Assembly (NCBI RefSeq): GCF_901709675.1 | Contig: NC_051097.1 | Location: 5,868,039-5,932,038, forward strand | Source of the DNA: Syngnathus acus | Lineage: Eukaryota; Chordata; Actinopteri; Syngnathiformes; Syngnathidae | Direction of reading: 5' to 3' | DNA length: 64,000 nt | In this document: positions 49,201 through 61,245 of the stretch, piece after piece | Position numbering within the stretch: the stretch's first letter is position 1 | Layout: every line of letters begins with the position of its first letter | Made by a program: the position numbers and the translations under genes | The notes under the pieces: model-generated | Databases searched by the model: none | Told to the model about the DNA's origin: nothing | The model's input: the letters and a program-made list of their open reading frames with translations, nothing else

Positions 49201-51900
49201 TAATGGGAGAGAAGTGTGCTCTTCCTCTCACACCGCTCTATATAGTGTCAGAGTAAATTTCCTAATGCGCCATTAATTTCCAAAACGCTTTATATCATCT
49301 CGGGGTTGAACATAGGGCGCACTAGGAAATAGGCTTCAAGCACACGCTGATTCACTCTGACCGCTCCAACACAAATTGGCTGAAACTGCTTTAATGGATA
49401 AATCAATAGATAGAATATGTGCTAGCAAATACTTAGAAGATATTTTAATACGTTGTTTGTTTTAATGAGCTTAAAAAAAGCAGACTTTGACTTTAACTTT
49501 TTAAATGCGCTTAAAAGTGTAGGAATCACAAAAGTATATATAAAATGTTTTCTACATGTTCGATTTTCACCTACTATTTTTTGTGGGTAAGTCTGGGTTG
49601 GGCATAATAAACGTGGGGTTTGCTTTTATTAAAAGCAGCATTACGCGGCATACCTGGCCATTGGTCTCCAGAGCGTGTTGATAATGCGTTGCGAGTGAGC
49701 TGTCGTCCTGGAATGTTTCATTACATTCCAAACACTTGAGGCTGTGCCTGCAGAGCTTTGATGCATCTTCCTCTAAGGGCATTGCTGCCTCAACAGGTGT
49801 ACTGTTTGGACTTTGCGACGCACCACTTGGAACTTTTCCCGAGGTTTGAACGGGCAATGCCTGCGCATCACAGGCGGACGAGATGCTTTCTGTGATGGTG
49901 GGTGGTCCAGAACAGGGTGATGCTGTTATCATCTGGTCGGCAGGGATGGGTTTTAAGATTAGATGTGAGCACTGCATGACAACCCCCTTGTCCTTGTGGC
50001 TCCTAGCATGAGACAGCAGACTGCATTTGTTGTAAAAGACAAGACTTTTTGAGCAGTGGTTGCAGGTAACCTCGATCCGCACACTGCGACGTTCATAGTG
50101 TTGGGTCAGGCTCTTTTCAAGAGCAAAGGAATCGCTGCACTCCAGGCACTTGTAGCCGCGAGCTGGAAGGGAAATGCAGGCTGAGGTTGGCGGAGAGAGG
50201 TTTGGGACATACACAGGAACAGGATTTATGCTACTCAAAACTTTATTAAAAGCATCAACGACAGAGCTTTGAGAGCTGCTGAAAACTTGAACCCTGGAGA
50301 GTTTCTTCAACGACTGGCCAGTGAGAAGTGCTTGCTGTTTAAGACCTCGTGATTGCTGCTGCTGGGATTGCTTGGAGGAGGTCATTGCTTTTTGGAGCTC
50401 ACTGGCAGCAGAGGACACATTCTTAGAGAGAAGGTTGAATTTACTAAAATGGACTGCCTTTGGTACAAGTTTGGCATTAGCTAGACTGGAAGCAGGGACC
50501 ATGACAGTCTGTTGCTGCATGGCATTTGCCGCTTTGAGGATGGCACCGCTGGCACTTTGTACCGAGGCAGCTGGAATGACAGTTGCTTTGACTGTGGTGT
50601 TATTGGAGAGTTTGAGGTTTATGACTTGGGAACCAACTGTCTTGACAGCTGAGACGGGCAGGAAGGCTGTTGCTACTGGTTTGATGGTCATCTGCTTAGT
50701 TATTTCTACTGGTTGTCCTCCTCCGCAGGTTGCAACAACTGTATTTGGCAAAGAGGAAGATGAAACGAATGCATCTTCAGTAGCCTTTAGCGTTAAGCCA
50801 TTTCCTGAAGGGTCTCCTTTATTCACTGTGCCAAGATCCAAGTCTGGGATGACCCTTGTGACTGTGCGCTTGATCTGTCCAGAAGAGGTCTTGATTGTTT
50901 TTATCCTGACTTTTGGAATGACCGGTGTGGTGTCTGTGCTGCTACTGTCACTTTTGACACTGGAGGGACTATCCGGTGGTCCTGATAACAGGCGCTTTGC
51001 CAACTCCAAGGCTGATTCCTCCTCACGTTTCTTTCCTGGACCTCTGGAATATTCAACGTGTTGGTTTGAGTCCGTCGGTGTTGTAGAAGAATCTAAAATG
51101 TAGTCTGTAGTTCTTTCCTTTTTAGCGCTAAGAGCGGCAATGGCTGCAATACAAGAAGAAAGTTTTGCAGAGGTCTTTGACTGCATTTGGGATGTTTGCC
51201 CATTATTCTCCTTGCGATGCGTAAACAGAAGAGATTCCTCGGGTTCCCCTTGAATTAAATTCGAATGAGGAGTGTCATCGGACACCGAATCTTCCAGAGT
51301 GATATTTTGATTGTTATTTTGATCTGGTTTTAATTGCTTTGCTTTGGACTTAGAAACTTTCTCCACAGGTGTAGGATGTTTCAATTGCTGTCTCTCTCTC
51401 TTGGTCGTGGACTTCTCAAGTGAGTGTCCAATACTTTTAATAATCGGCTCACTTACTTCATTCTTGTCCTCCTCAAACTCTTCCGCACTGGAGATGGGAC
51501 TGAACTGATTGCAGGGTGATGACTGCTTGCATACAGCATGTCCATCCACTTTGGATATATTCCATCCATTCTTGGTGCAATGAGCACTGGTTGTCATGGA
51601 GGTCAAGAAGCCATTTTGTAGTCTATTGCCAATTCTTATTGAATGAGGTTGGTGATGGAACTGCAAATCTTTTCCTAACAGGGTTCCAACATGGTGACTT
51701 GTTTCGGCATTTCTAATATTCTTGACAATGACACTTACACCAACGTCTTCGTTGGTTGTTGACCCGCACTTTGCTTGCTTGACTTTGTCGTCATGGTCAT
51801 CTTGCTGGCCAGATTCAATAGCAGCTTTGGGATCCACCATGTCAGGGATGTCGAAGGCCGCAAGGAGGTCGTCAAAGTCTGGTGTCTTCATATCTCCCAT
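46287..51900 (-). CDS. znf532: Zinc finger protein 532 (multi-C2H2)
   Basis: A nuclear C2H2 zinc-finger protein of the ZNF532/592/687 family, which in mammals partners with ZMYND8 in chromatin complexes. Exons in transcript order: 51900-49654, 48814-48633, 48537-48361, 48002-47840, 47768-47460, 47359-47247, 46983-46851, 46778-46287; phases close to 1271 aa (human about 1301). The start [20 protein letters not shown] is the family's acidic N-terminal motif. A long Ser/Thr/Gln-rich region includes [20 protein letters not shown] and a segment rich in [20 protein letters not shown]-type sequence. Zinc fingers follow: [94 protein letters not shown] and [18 protein letters not shown]. Nothing is missing or frameshifted. 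znf687 and znf592 are excluded by sequence detail and synteny. Confidence 0.94.
49195..49281. repeat. Inverted repeat in znf532 intron 1
   Basis: GGAAATTAATGG (49195-49206) is mirrored by CCATTAATTTCC (49270-49281), a perfect 12-bp inverted repeat around a 63-nt centre. The surrounding 48.99-49.37 kb has a local rise in CG-containing words (TTCGGAA, GAGCACGCCGAG, TAGTGCGC repeated inverted near 49315) unlike the rest of the intron, suggesting a decayed DNA transposon. No transposase is visible. Confidence 0.4.
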
Positions 51901-52818
51901 ATTCCTTTCCCTGCTCTAATTAGGATCTTACCTGTAAGTGGCAGAAAATAATAGTCATTGGATTCAATGAATTGACCATCACAGTACTGTGTTTTTTTTC
52001 TAAATTTGTCTTCAATAATTCTCCCTCTGAACATTCATCACACATCAAGAGGTGAATACAGAATTTGTTTTAATATACAGCGTTTTAATGGATGGAGGGA
52101 TAGGTTAACTTCTTTTTAAATGCACTTTGAACAAATGTTTAGAACATTGAAAAGCCTTTCTAAATGTAGATAAATCTCAGATTACCCAGCATCCACAAAC
52201 AAATTCTGTTCAAACAGAGGTTCCTTCTGTAGATGTTTCTCATCGATCAATGGTGGAACATATTACACTCATACGTGTGCATTTCAATTCCAACCTTTCA
52301 TTTTTTTCACAGTGGGTGGTACTACAGTGAATTATGAAAATGCTCAATGTTTGTGTCATGCTTGTTGGGGACAAAAGACATAAGGCTAGCCTGCTTCCAT
52401 CGACACCATTTCTGCTCTTTGCGCCATCTGACTGGCAACCGCAATCTGCATACACTGTTTTTATTTCGACTATATTATGCAGCCTTTCTCAATCCATACG
52501 ATGGGGGATTTCATTGATGGCAGTGAGGGGGTGGAGGGAAAAGGGCTGACGAGCAGTGAAAGGATGTGATAATGGCCGCTGCAACAGCAGAGAGAGAAAG
52601 AGAGGGAGAGGCCTAGTCTGAGCAGTGAGCCAAAGTCGTCAGATGCTGAAAATGAATGTTAAAAACACCCAAATGTGACAAATAATCAATGCAAAACACC
52701 ACTTTCAAACTCATGCATCACTGCCAACCCACTTTAATCGTACGCCGAGATCACCACCGCTCCAGTGAAATGAAGATTAGTCATAGAAACATGCAAGAAA
52801 ATCAGCCACTCCTCACCC

Positions 52819-52840
52819 TCTCGTCTCGTCTCGTCTCGTC
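52819..52840. repeat. (TCTCG)n pentanucleotide repeat
   Basis: About four perfect tandem units of TCTCG lie in the presumed first intron of znf532. Confidence 0.7.
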
Positions 52841-53118
52841 CCTCTGCAGCCAATAGCCAAACCTTCCTCCTTTCCTTTTTTCCCCATCCTGCAACAAACG
52901 GTCACTAGACACTGCTAACCCTCAAAAAGCCATGAACCCCACCCTGACTGAAGCAGCAACGACAACAAAATCCTGCCTCTTCACAAAGGGCCCAGAAGTC
53001 AGGGTCAGGTTACATCCAGACTTGCGCTAAGTTGCCGGTGGTCCAGGGAAAGATCTCCTTTTGTCATTCTCTCAAGCACTGGCAGCACACAGACATACAA
53101 ACAAGACACGTGGATCAT

Positions 53119-53158
53119 GCCCTGTGTGTGTGTGTCTAAGTGTGTGTATGTGTGTCAG
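53119..53158. repeat. (TG)n-rich microsatellite
   Basis: A TG run interrupted by CTAAG and A substitutions lies about 150 bp from the candidate znf532 promoter. Confidence 0.6.
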
Positions 53159-55363
53159 GACTGCAGATTCACACACTTCCAGGCAGCCACCCCCTCTGTC
53201 CTTGTCTTTTCCCAAATCTCTCTGCTCTCTTTTCTGCGAGTCTTTGCCGCGAAGCAAACCGCCGGAGGATCGACGCTCACTCCGTGGTCACCAGCGGACG
53301 AGATGCGAGGGGCCGCCATTGGATTGGCGTGGAATACCGGCGAGAAATCCCGGAGGAGCACAGAGACAGCATTGTTCCCGTCTGCCTCAAACTGGTTTCA
53401 GCTAGTTCTGCTCTCCCCGACATAAAGCCCAACGCTGCATTGCGGCCTCAAGAGCACACAGGCAGGAGGCAGAATAGAATGCTCCATTCCCAGGACAGCT
53501 CTTCTTGTTTTTCCCTTCGTCTTATGGAAAATTATGCTCAGATAGACGGTGGCAGGATCTGACACCTTTATGGATCGTCTCTTTTTCAACAATATTTCCG
53601 TCTTGTGAGGTTGAGGAGCTTGAGGAAGGCAAGATTGGGGCTGATGATGGCAGGTCTAGATGTTAGACTAATGACAATGGAAAGAAGGCAAGCTTGCTCA
53701 TTTGTCTTGCTGGTTATGTACTCTGAACACCAAATACTGATTTTGTTCTTTTCATCCATTTCTTAAGATTACCATCAATCTCCCAGAAATAGTTTCAGAG
53801 ATTGATTTCACTAGAGTTCCCTAAACTTTTAATCCCCAAGAGAGTGGTCATCAAACATTGTATGTCCATGCACCTGGGTTGCATATCCTAAATGCTTGAT
53901 CCCCAAGAAAAGGTGGCATGGGAGACCGCTGCATCTTCCTCACCTAGATTGCTACAAAACGGTTCCCATCCCTCCCCACATGCCCCCACTGATACATGCA
54001 TACACATAAACATGCACATGCAAATATAGAGCTAAATATTGCATACCCAACAAGATCTTTTCCCCCACACTGGAAAATTGATGTCTTCCTGTCGAGGCCT
54101 CAGCACCTGCCTTAGTGTCTTACCCCAGCCATTCCAGCCTCCATTTTCTTCCTCCTTCCCCTCCCCCTCCCATTCGGCTTCACTGATTCACTCCCAGTCC
54201 GGGCCTCCTTTCCGCCTTTGGCTGCAGCCGCCACCTTCACGGATATTCATGAAGGGAAGGTTAGAAGTGGGGGGGGTATTGGGGAGCAGTGTTCAGCAGG
54301 CGAATCAGGCCTTTTGTCTCTATCGTTGGAGGGGGTGGTGGTGGTGGTGGTGAAGGGACTCTCCACTCTGGCTCTGGAGCAGCAGCTGGTGCAGAGGAAG
54401 AAGAGAGACAGAGACCGAGAGAGAAGGAGAGAGAGAGAGGGAGGCAGATGAAGGTGGGGGACAAGGAGTGGAAGAACTCAGTTTTCATATAATAGATTGA
54501 GTATTACATTTCATCCTGTTTTGAAAAAGTGGGCCTTGTGCCTATGGAGGGTATATATGAGCTAGCATTAAGTAAGGTCAATAGTTCTTCATTAGTCCTA
54601 AGACTGCAAAGTGAGTAGGCCTTTGACAAAGTCTACTGCTTGGATAATTTTCTGGCAGTGAATTCTGTGTTTAAGGAAAAAAGCATCTTGTGATTTTCAT
54701 CATCACGTCCATATTTGGAAGATTGGAAAAATTACGAATCATAAACGATGACGATGCTAACCTACCTGGCTGTCCCTCATTAGGCCTTGCTTTACCAGTC
54801 CTCCAGACACCTGGCAACCGCTCACAACTTTATTGTGTGAACGGGGCCTTGATGGATTAATTTGTCAGGCGGCACAAATCTACGCTGTTAACAAGACAGG
54901 AATAATTCGTGCATGGATGTATAGTGAAAGGCCCAAGTGGTGCTTCCTACTTCTCGACGGCGGAACACATTCTGTGCAGAAGAGAGCACAGCGAGCTTTC
55001 CCTCCCCCACTGGCTCAGTCATATGATGTCATTTTCCCTGGATACGAGTAAGCAGAAAGAATGAGGCGCATCCCAGTTTAATGTTCGTGCGGTCTAAAGA
55101 AAATCAGGAGATTAATTTTTTCGTTTTGTATTTTGAGCACAAGGGGACCTAGACATGTCTTGAATGCACAGAGAAAGTTGCAGTACTCAAGAAATAATTC
55201 ATTACACAACTGATGAGGCAAATGCAAAGTAGCAGGGAGATGAGAGCGAGTACCTGATCATCAATCTTGACCAACAAATTATCTGCACTTTATTTGTATA
55301 CTTGAACCCCTTTTATTGTGAAGTATGTGATGGGGCCCAGACACCCGCAGACTCTAACTACAG

Positions 55364-55391
55364 CGGGCCACATATGAGTTTGTGACCCCTG
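55364..55391. mobile_element. Solo terminus of a hAT-like transposon
   Basis: Read inverted, the block begins CAGGGGTCACAAACTCATAT and continues to GTGGCCCG, a hAT-type terminal repeat common in fish. The opposite end was not found, so this is a truncated remnant. Confidence 0.4.
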
Positions 55392-56149
55392 TTGTAAAGT
55401 AAGTGGGAAAAAAAATACCTGGCACGGTCTTGCGTCCAAGTTTGAGAGGCATGCTGACAAGTGCGTCCGCACTGGTGCAACATTGGCTCACTTAACTTGC
55501 ACAACATCGCCATCTAGTGTTTCTTTCGGTATACTACACATTGCTTTAATTAACTGTACGATAGTGCTCTCGTTGACGGTAATTAAAATTTCCCCCAACA
55601 GAGGGCGCTCAGACACCCTTTTCAAATTATGTTTGAAACAACCACAAGGGATTCATTGATGTTAAGCTGAAAGAATCAAGCATTAATTGCCCGACTAGTT
55701 TTCTTAACTGAGGGATTGAAGACTGTAGAGAAAGTGTGTGCTGGTCTAATGTGGTCTATGATGACTATAGTAGAGTAAATGAAATGTGATTGATTTAACA
55801 CTGCAGGAACTGATTTCTTTCAGAAATCTGACAATCACTGGGAGCATTCAGGGTAAAAATTTAATAGTAAAAATAGAACATTAAAGCAAGTTATGTGTGA
55901 GGAAACATTTAAGTAAAATATACAGTATGCTTTCACATCAGGTAAAAGAAACTCTACCCTCTCTTGCTATCTCTCTCTCTCTCAACACAGCATGTAAAAA
56001 AAACAGTAGGGTACACATTGACGGTGAATGTTTTGGGCCCTCTTAGTTTTCAGACAATGGCGAGTGCTAATTGCAACAAGTTGGTTGCACACGTCCTCCC
56101 TCTTAATGCCAAAAGGAAAAGTTTCCTCTTGTGTCCTTATCCCTCATTT

Positions 56150-56305
56150 GCTTCACGGCTGATTGGTGAACAAAAGGGGCAACAAGCCACTTTCACCCCA
56201 TGATTACGCTTGTAATCCCGCCGACGGATGGGATAACGTTTACGGGGGTTAATGAGGAGGAAACAAGTCATTCTCTGAGGGGCCAGGAGGAAGTCAGCCA
56301 GGTTA
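56150..56305. promoter_or_regulatory. Candidate cis-regulatory element 3' of rx3/rax
   Basis: A locally GC-balanced block in AT-rich surroundings contains AACAAAAG (SOX-type, 56169-56176), TGATTACG (56201-56208) and TAATCCC (OTX/CRX-type, 56213-56219). It lies about 1.1 kb beyond the rx3/rax stop codon. Site content resembles that of the upstream candidate enhancer at 61141-61245. Function is inferred only. Confidence 0.3.
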
Positions 56306-57352
56306 AGCTGATTTAGGTGTAAAAAAAAAAAACCTCAGTGTTTATTTTGCGTGTTTATGTTGCTGAAATTTATCAAAAGGTATTTTTTGCCAGTTATCTA
56401 CATATTGAAATATATATATTAAAAAAAAAACTTGAAAACTTTTTACCAATCAAATTGGATTTCATTATTATAGTACATCACCGCTAGGGGGCACTTAAAC
56501 TATCTTCCTAATATGAATTCACAGATTGAATGACAGTAGCAACATAGGCTGCTAAGTTTTGAATTTATTCGTGAAATGACCAACAAGATGTCCCATGAGC
56601 CACTTTCTATTTTGTTTCAGGTATCAGTCAGACACACTTAAGTCATCAGCATTTGACAGTTTATGCTTTGCTCTTCTATTTAGCATTGCTGCAAGCTTTT
56701 CTGTGCCCTAAAGCAGTTCAGAGTTCAGTTAATTCAGTGAAGCGATATAGTTTTACTCTTACCAATCTCAGGTTGTAGAGCATTATTACCATCTGTTAGA
56801 AATATGCTTAGAAAACCTGCAAAGCTGTCAAATGTGTGATTTTTGTAAAGTACATTTTTATAGTGCTATTTTTCCTTAAAAAACACACACATTCCAAACA
56901 ATTTTGTTTTGTGGGGGATGCTGGAACGAATTAATGGTATTTTCATTTATTTCAGGTAGGAGAAAATATGAATAATTAATTTCGAGGTGCCAATGTATTT
57001 CCTAAGGGTGAAATAGTTACAAAATCTAAACAAATGGAGTGTCAGCCAGCATCCTGGAATGGATTGTTTTCAGCCTTGGATGTTCTCCTTTGTTATTTTG
57101 TTTTTACATATAAGATTATTGTCTTGAAAATATTCACATCAGATGGATTTTACACCAAAAACAAAATTTTCTTTAAATGTAAAGTGTCAAATAAATACAT
57201 CATGCTTGTTGTAACAGGTAAGAATGAAATTGAAAGAGATGTATGAGCGCTCCAAAAAGTTTTTTCAAAGTTTGTGCCCGTCAGGTTGTTGCCATAGCAA
57301 CGTCAGCCTTCCAATCCCTCCAGGTTCCCCAAAGACGCAGCAGCCTTATCCA

Positions 57353-59753
57353 TCACCACGTCTTGCCAATAGATTGAATGTGTTCTTTGGCCTTCATCCT
57401 CAATGAGGCAATGCTGGAGTTCCTCGGGTCTGACGAGCACTGGTAGACCGACAGCGGCGGCGGGCACATGGAGCCCATCCGGGGCAAGTGGGTGGTATGC
57501 CCCAGGGTGGGGGCATTGAAGAAGGAGGGGGGAGGCGAGTCGGTATAGGCGCCGCCTCCTCCTATGAAGCCCGGGAGCGAATGTAGGGTGGCGGAGGCCC
57601 CGATTGGCGAGGCCAACCAGGGGTCCAGGGAACCCGTGGCGTGGGGGCGGCCGAAGGAGAGCAAGGAGGGGGTACCGGTGTTCTCCTGGAGCTTGATGGA
57701 GTTCACTTCCAGTTTTTCCTGACGACGCCACTTGGCCCTGCGGTTCTGGAACCAAACCTGAGAGCAGCCACAGAGTTCAGTGCAACTGTATTCATCCTCT
57801 TGAAGGGTCCAAAATATTAGGTACACCGATGCAATATAATGAGCTGTATCAATAATCCTCATGTAGGTTCATCATAGAGCTGTTTATTTTCCTTTTTTTT
57901 ATTTTTTTTTTATTTTTTTAAATGTTGGCACTTTCACATAAGTCCATCACTGAACCTTTTAAATGAGTACTTCAGTGTCAATTAATTATAAACCTTATTA
58001 TTCGTTTTTAAAGACCTTTTAAAAATAGTTTCTTATATGATGATTATTATGCATAACACTGTAGACAGTTTTTCAAACCAATATAAGGATATTGTCAAAG
58101 TTTCCCACGTTGTGCCTAACTTTTTTTCAAACAATTTAGAGTTTTCTAAAAAAATATATTTAAATGTGTACTACCAACATTTTTTAGGCCAAGAGCTACT
58201 TTTTGGTAACTGATCAATCGGTTTGATACACAGTAATTTTCAGATTTGCTCAAATTACCTTTAAAAATACTATGTGAGGGTAAATGATTTCTCGGTAATT
58301 AGGAAACAGAAAAGCTATAAATAGCTATATTTTAGAACAGACGCAGACTAACACGTTGCTGACGCCTGCTTTAAATACTTCACGAAGTACTAAAATAAAA
58401 CTTTGTTGACGCTGTTAAGGGGAGAATGATAAAGTTGTAGTGTTGATCATATTTTTCGGGATGCATTCCCGACTGTAACCTGATAAGAATACTGGCGGTT
58501 CTTTGATTAAAAACAATTGTAAAATTTTCCCATAACTACCTGTACGCGGACCTCGGGCAGGTTGACTTTGAGGGCCAGCTCCTCTCGGCTGTACACGTCC
58601 GGGTAGTGGGACTTCTCAAAGGCTCGCTCCAGTTCGTGCAGCTGGAAAGTGGTGAACGTTGTCCGGTTGCGGCGGTGCTTCTTCTTCGGGTTCTCGTCGT
58701 CCGATAACTTGCAGCCCTCACGGTCGGGCGAGTCCGGACAAGGCGTAACGTCACCAGCAACACCAACACCGGGAACACTCGGGCAGCACATGCCTGCAAA
58801 AAAAAAACGTTGTTAAAATTCGTCATTATCTTTTTTTTTTTTTTTTTTTTTTGTGAGGACGGAAAGGAGGAATATGGCTAAAGTCGAATTAAAACTAATA
58901 AGTAATAATAAAATGAAATATAACTCAACTAAACAATTACAAAATAAGACAAATTGCATAGACTGAATCTTTAGCATTGATTAATTTCAATACAACGAAT
59001 ATGAATAAATCAGTTCAATGAAAACAATCAAATACATTGTCAAAGTTAAGTAAAATGTTATCAAAAGTAAAATTCACATTTTAATGGATTAAAATGAAAC
59101 TAAAAGCATGCAAATAAAGTTCAGAGATAAACTAAAAATTAACTTCAAAATATACTGTAACTCAACAAATATAAGTGCTGAAATGGTATAAAATTTGGGA
59201 TCACATAAAGATAAAATTAACTAATATATCAAAACTAAAATAAATTGTACAACTCAAATTCAAATTTAAAAAGAAAATACATTTATTAAAATTGAAAAAC
59301 AAGATATTAAATCTAAACCCAAGACATTAAAATATAAATCCAACAAATATACGTAAAAAAAAAAAAGAAACTGGATCTGTTTGGATGAAACAAAATTCGA
59401 TTGAACAACAACCACTACAAACAATAACTAACAACGTTTTAAGAAGACAAAATGAAATTCAACGTACCGTCCAAACTTTCAGCGAAATGACTCTTGTGAA
59501 TTTGTTGAACGTGGCGCTCTTGCGCGTGTTTGCCTCCTCCATTGGCTGGCAGGCTGCAAGCGCCTGACTTGTGGAACAGGAGGTCCTCCTTGAAGCCCAG
59601 GATGGCCTCGATGCTGTGCACCCTGGCCGGGTTGCCCGCTTGCTGCTGCTGCAGGAGGGTGCGCGCGGTTGGGGACTGATGCAGTCGCTCGTCCATCATC
59701 ATCATAGCCATCATCCTCTTCCTCCTCTGGAAAGGCGGGCCAATCAGCCACAT
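57353..59753 (-). CDS. rx3: Retinal homeobox transcription factor (Rx3/Rax)
   Basis: A paired-like homeodomain factor that specifies the eye field and hypothalamus. Exons in transcript order: 59753-59468, 58793-58540, 57757-57353; phases close to 314 aa. The start [11 protein letters not shown] was chosen over the internal methionine run ([11 protein letters not shown]) because it aligns with the teleost Rx3 N-terminus; the frame is also open further upstream. Octapeptide-type motif HSIEAILGF at 46-54. Homeodomain about 135-194 ([34 protein letters not shown]) with Gln at position 50. OAR motif [16 protein letters not shown] near the C-terminus. The protein stops at SIGKTW, a few residues earlier than other Rx proteins. 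The [16 protein letters not shown] segment favours rx3 over rx1/rx2; rax is the tetrapod name. Confidence 0.9.
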
Positions 59754-59905
59754 GGGTCGGCAAGGACGCACAAAGATGGCATGATTGGTGCCTGCAGCAT
59801 CCTCGGCTTTTAAACTAATGCCCCCCCCCCCTTTCCCCCCACCTGCTCGCTTTTCTGACGTCACAGAAGGGACGTCCCGGATTCTAGAGGGGGGGGGGGG
59901 CAAAT
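59754..59905 (-). promoter_or_regulatory. rx3: rx3/rax proximal promoter
   Basis: Upstream of the start codon on the minus strand are a TTTAAAAG box (59807-59814), an ATTGG/CCAAT-type site (about 59784-59788) and C-rich and G-rich runs (59821-59830, 59887-59898). The TATA-like box lies only about 54 bp from the ATG, which would leave a very short 5' UTR. A distal start is possible. Confidence 0.35.
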
Positions 59906-61140
59906 GTGTAGCACGTGTAAAACCTACTTACATCAATCTTAAAACCATCTTCCCACTACTCCAGATGTCATTTTCATGTCAGTCTAAGAGCGGGGGAAAA
60001 AAGAAGGAAGATTAAGATTAAGGTACAACAAAATCATAATTACAAGATTTCTTGCCAGGATTGCCAGCTTAATATTTTCATCCAAATATTGGTCTTGGCT
60101 GTTATCCCCTACCAATAGCAATAATGCATCAAATTTGGAAAATTGACAAAAAGTCTGACAGTTTGGTTTTTAGAGGCCGTTTTCACCCACTAACGTGTTA
60201 TGAACACATGGCAAGTGCAACCAAAAAAATGCTGATGTTCTTATTGAGAAACATTTTGAGGTGTCACATACTGTACTGCAGGGGGCACTAACTATATTTG
60301 TCATAGGGACAGAATTTTACCGGACAGTTACCTTGGGGGCTGAAACCTCAAATAATAATTAAATAAAAATTAAATGTTGGCATATTACGTAACCTTCATT
60401 GTTTATATATTTATTTTCACGTCATTACAAAACTTAAGGCATTTTGAGCATTTGAGTCAGGCAATTGCTTTAGTGTAGACCACAAGATATTTTCTCTTTC
60501 ATCTTCATAGTAATTATAGAATCCAGTCACGCGTCGGATTCGGCGGTTTTGCCCGTGGGCTGCCAGTTGATCAATCACATACTATACTATTTTTTTTTTT
60601 ATTAATCTGCAAACCACATGGCGTGATTGTCAGGAAGTGGATTGTGCCATCTGCTGTAATGTAACTATAACAATGCAGAGAGAGTAAATGAGCACGAAGG
60701 AGAGAATGCGGATACTTGAGAGGCTATTGCTTCATTCCTATTGGTGACCGAGACTCTACACACTTTGCTTTTCAGCCACATGTACAAATGAAATGATGAA
60801 TATAGTTACGTTTTATTGTAAAATATGTATACACTATGAACTATATTGGTATATTGGCATATTTTTGACCTGCAATTCAAATATCCAATCACAGCAAAAG
60901 TGTCCAATGATGCTCCTGATGCTCTGATTCATTTTGGAGTCCTAAATGTTGCGCACCCTCTCATCTGTTGCTGCTTGTAACTTTGATTTGGACTAAAAAT
61001 GACCTGGTGCGCCAGTGTCATTTCTGGCCAATGGGCTGCATGTCCCTCTGTAGTGCAGGAATAGGTTTAATTTTTCCCTTCTGATCCATTAAAGAAGCCT
61101 ACATTTTAAGTGCGGGGTCGGTCCCCCCGGTCGGGAACCA
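59906..61140. other. Gene-free rx3/rax upstream flank
   Basis: AT-rich sequence with no recognisable coding exon, RNA gene or transposon. It forms the proximal upstream region of the rx3/rax gene. Confidence 0.5.
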
Positions 61141-61245
61141 CACAATAAAGACAATTTTCAGCGATAACCATTTAGGAGCAAACAAAGATTGACAGCAGTG
61201 TGGTAATCCCGCTTAAAGGGGGATTACATGATGTTGCTCAAAAGA
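61141..61245. promoter_or_regulatory. rx3: Candidate eye-field enhancer of rx3/rax (CNS1-like)
   Basis: About 1.4 kb upstream of the rx3/rax ATG, a block holds ACAATAAAG (61142-61150), AACAAAG (SOX, 61181-61187), TAATCCC (OTX, 61204-61210) and GGATTA (OTX inverted, 61221-61226). A conserved upstream Rax element bound jointly by Otx2 and Sox2 is established in frog and mammals. The position and the close SOX-OTX pairing match it. Orthology is inferred from site content, not from an alignment. Confidence 0.55.

Larger units (their letters stand above)
51901..53560 (-). promoter_or_regulatory. znf532: znf532 5' region and candidate promoter
   Basis: An acceptor (cttacag, ending at 51932 on the minus strand) precedes the start codon by about 31 nt, so the upstream part of the 5' UTR is on a separate exon. 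The best promoter candidate is the GC-rich block at 53230-53390. There, GCCGCCATTGGATTGGC (53312-53328) reads on the minus strand as two CCAAT boxes running into AATGGCGGC, a YY1-type initiator. A (TCTCG)n run (52819-52840) and a TG-rich run (about 53119-53157) lie nearby. Confidence 0.4.
53561..57352. other. Gene-free region between znf532 and rx3/rax
   Basis: No coding exon was found; SEC11C and GRP, neighbours in human, were looked for and not recognised. It contains purine-rich and GGT-rich simple sequence at about 54330-54440, a hAT-type terminus at 55364-55391, and a SOX/OTX site cluster near 56150-56300. The part next to 57353 is the rx3/rax 3' UTR. Confidence 0.5.

Noticed and set aside
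50321-51103. A 260-codon plus-strand frame opposite the large znf532 exon.
   Set aside because: It is the antisense shadow of the znf532 coding frame and has no independent features.
53061-53562. Overlapping plus- and minus-strand frames of 100-140 codons.
   Set aside because: The region is GC- and TG-rich promoter-like sequence; the frames have no known domain and lie in the probable znf532 first exon and promoter.
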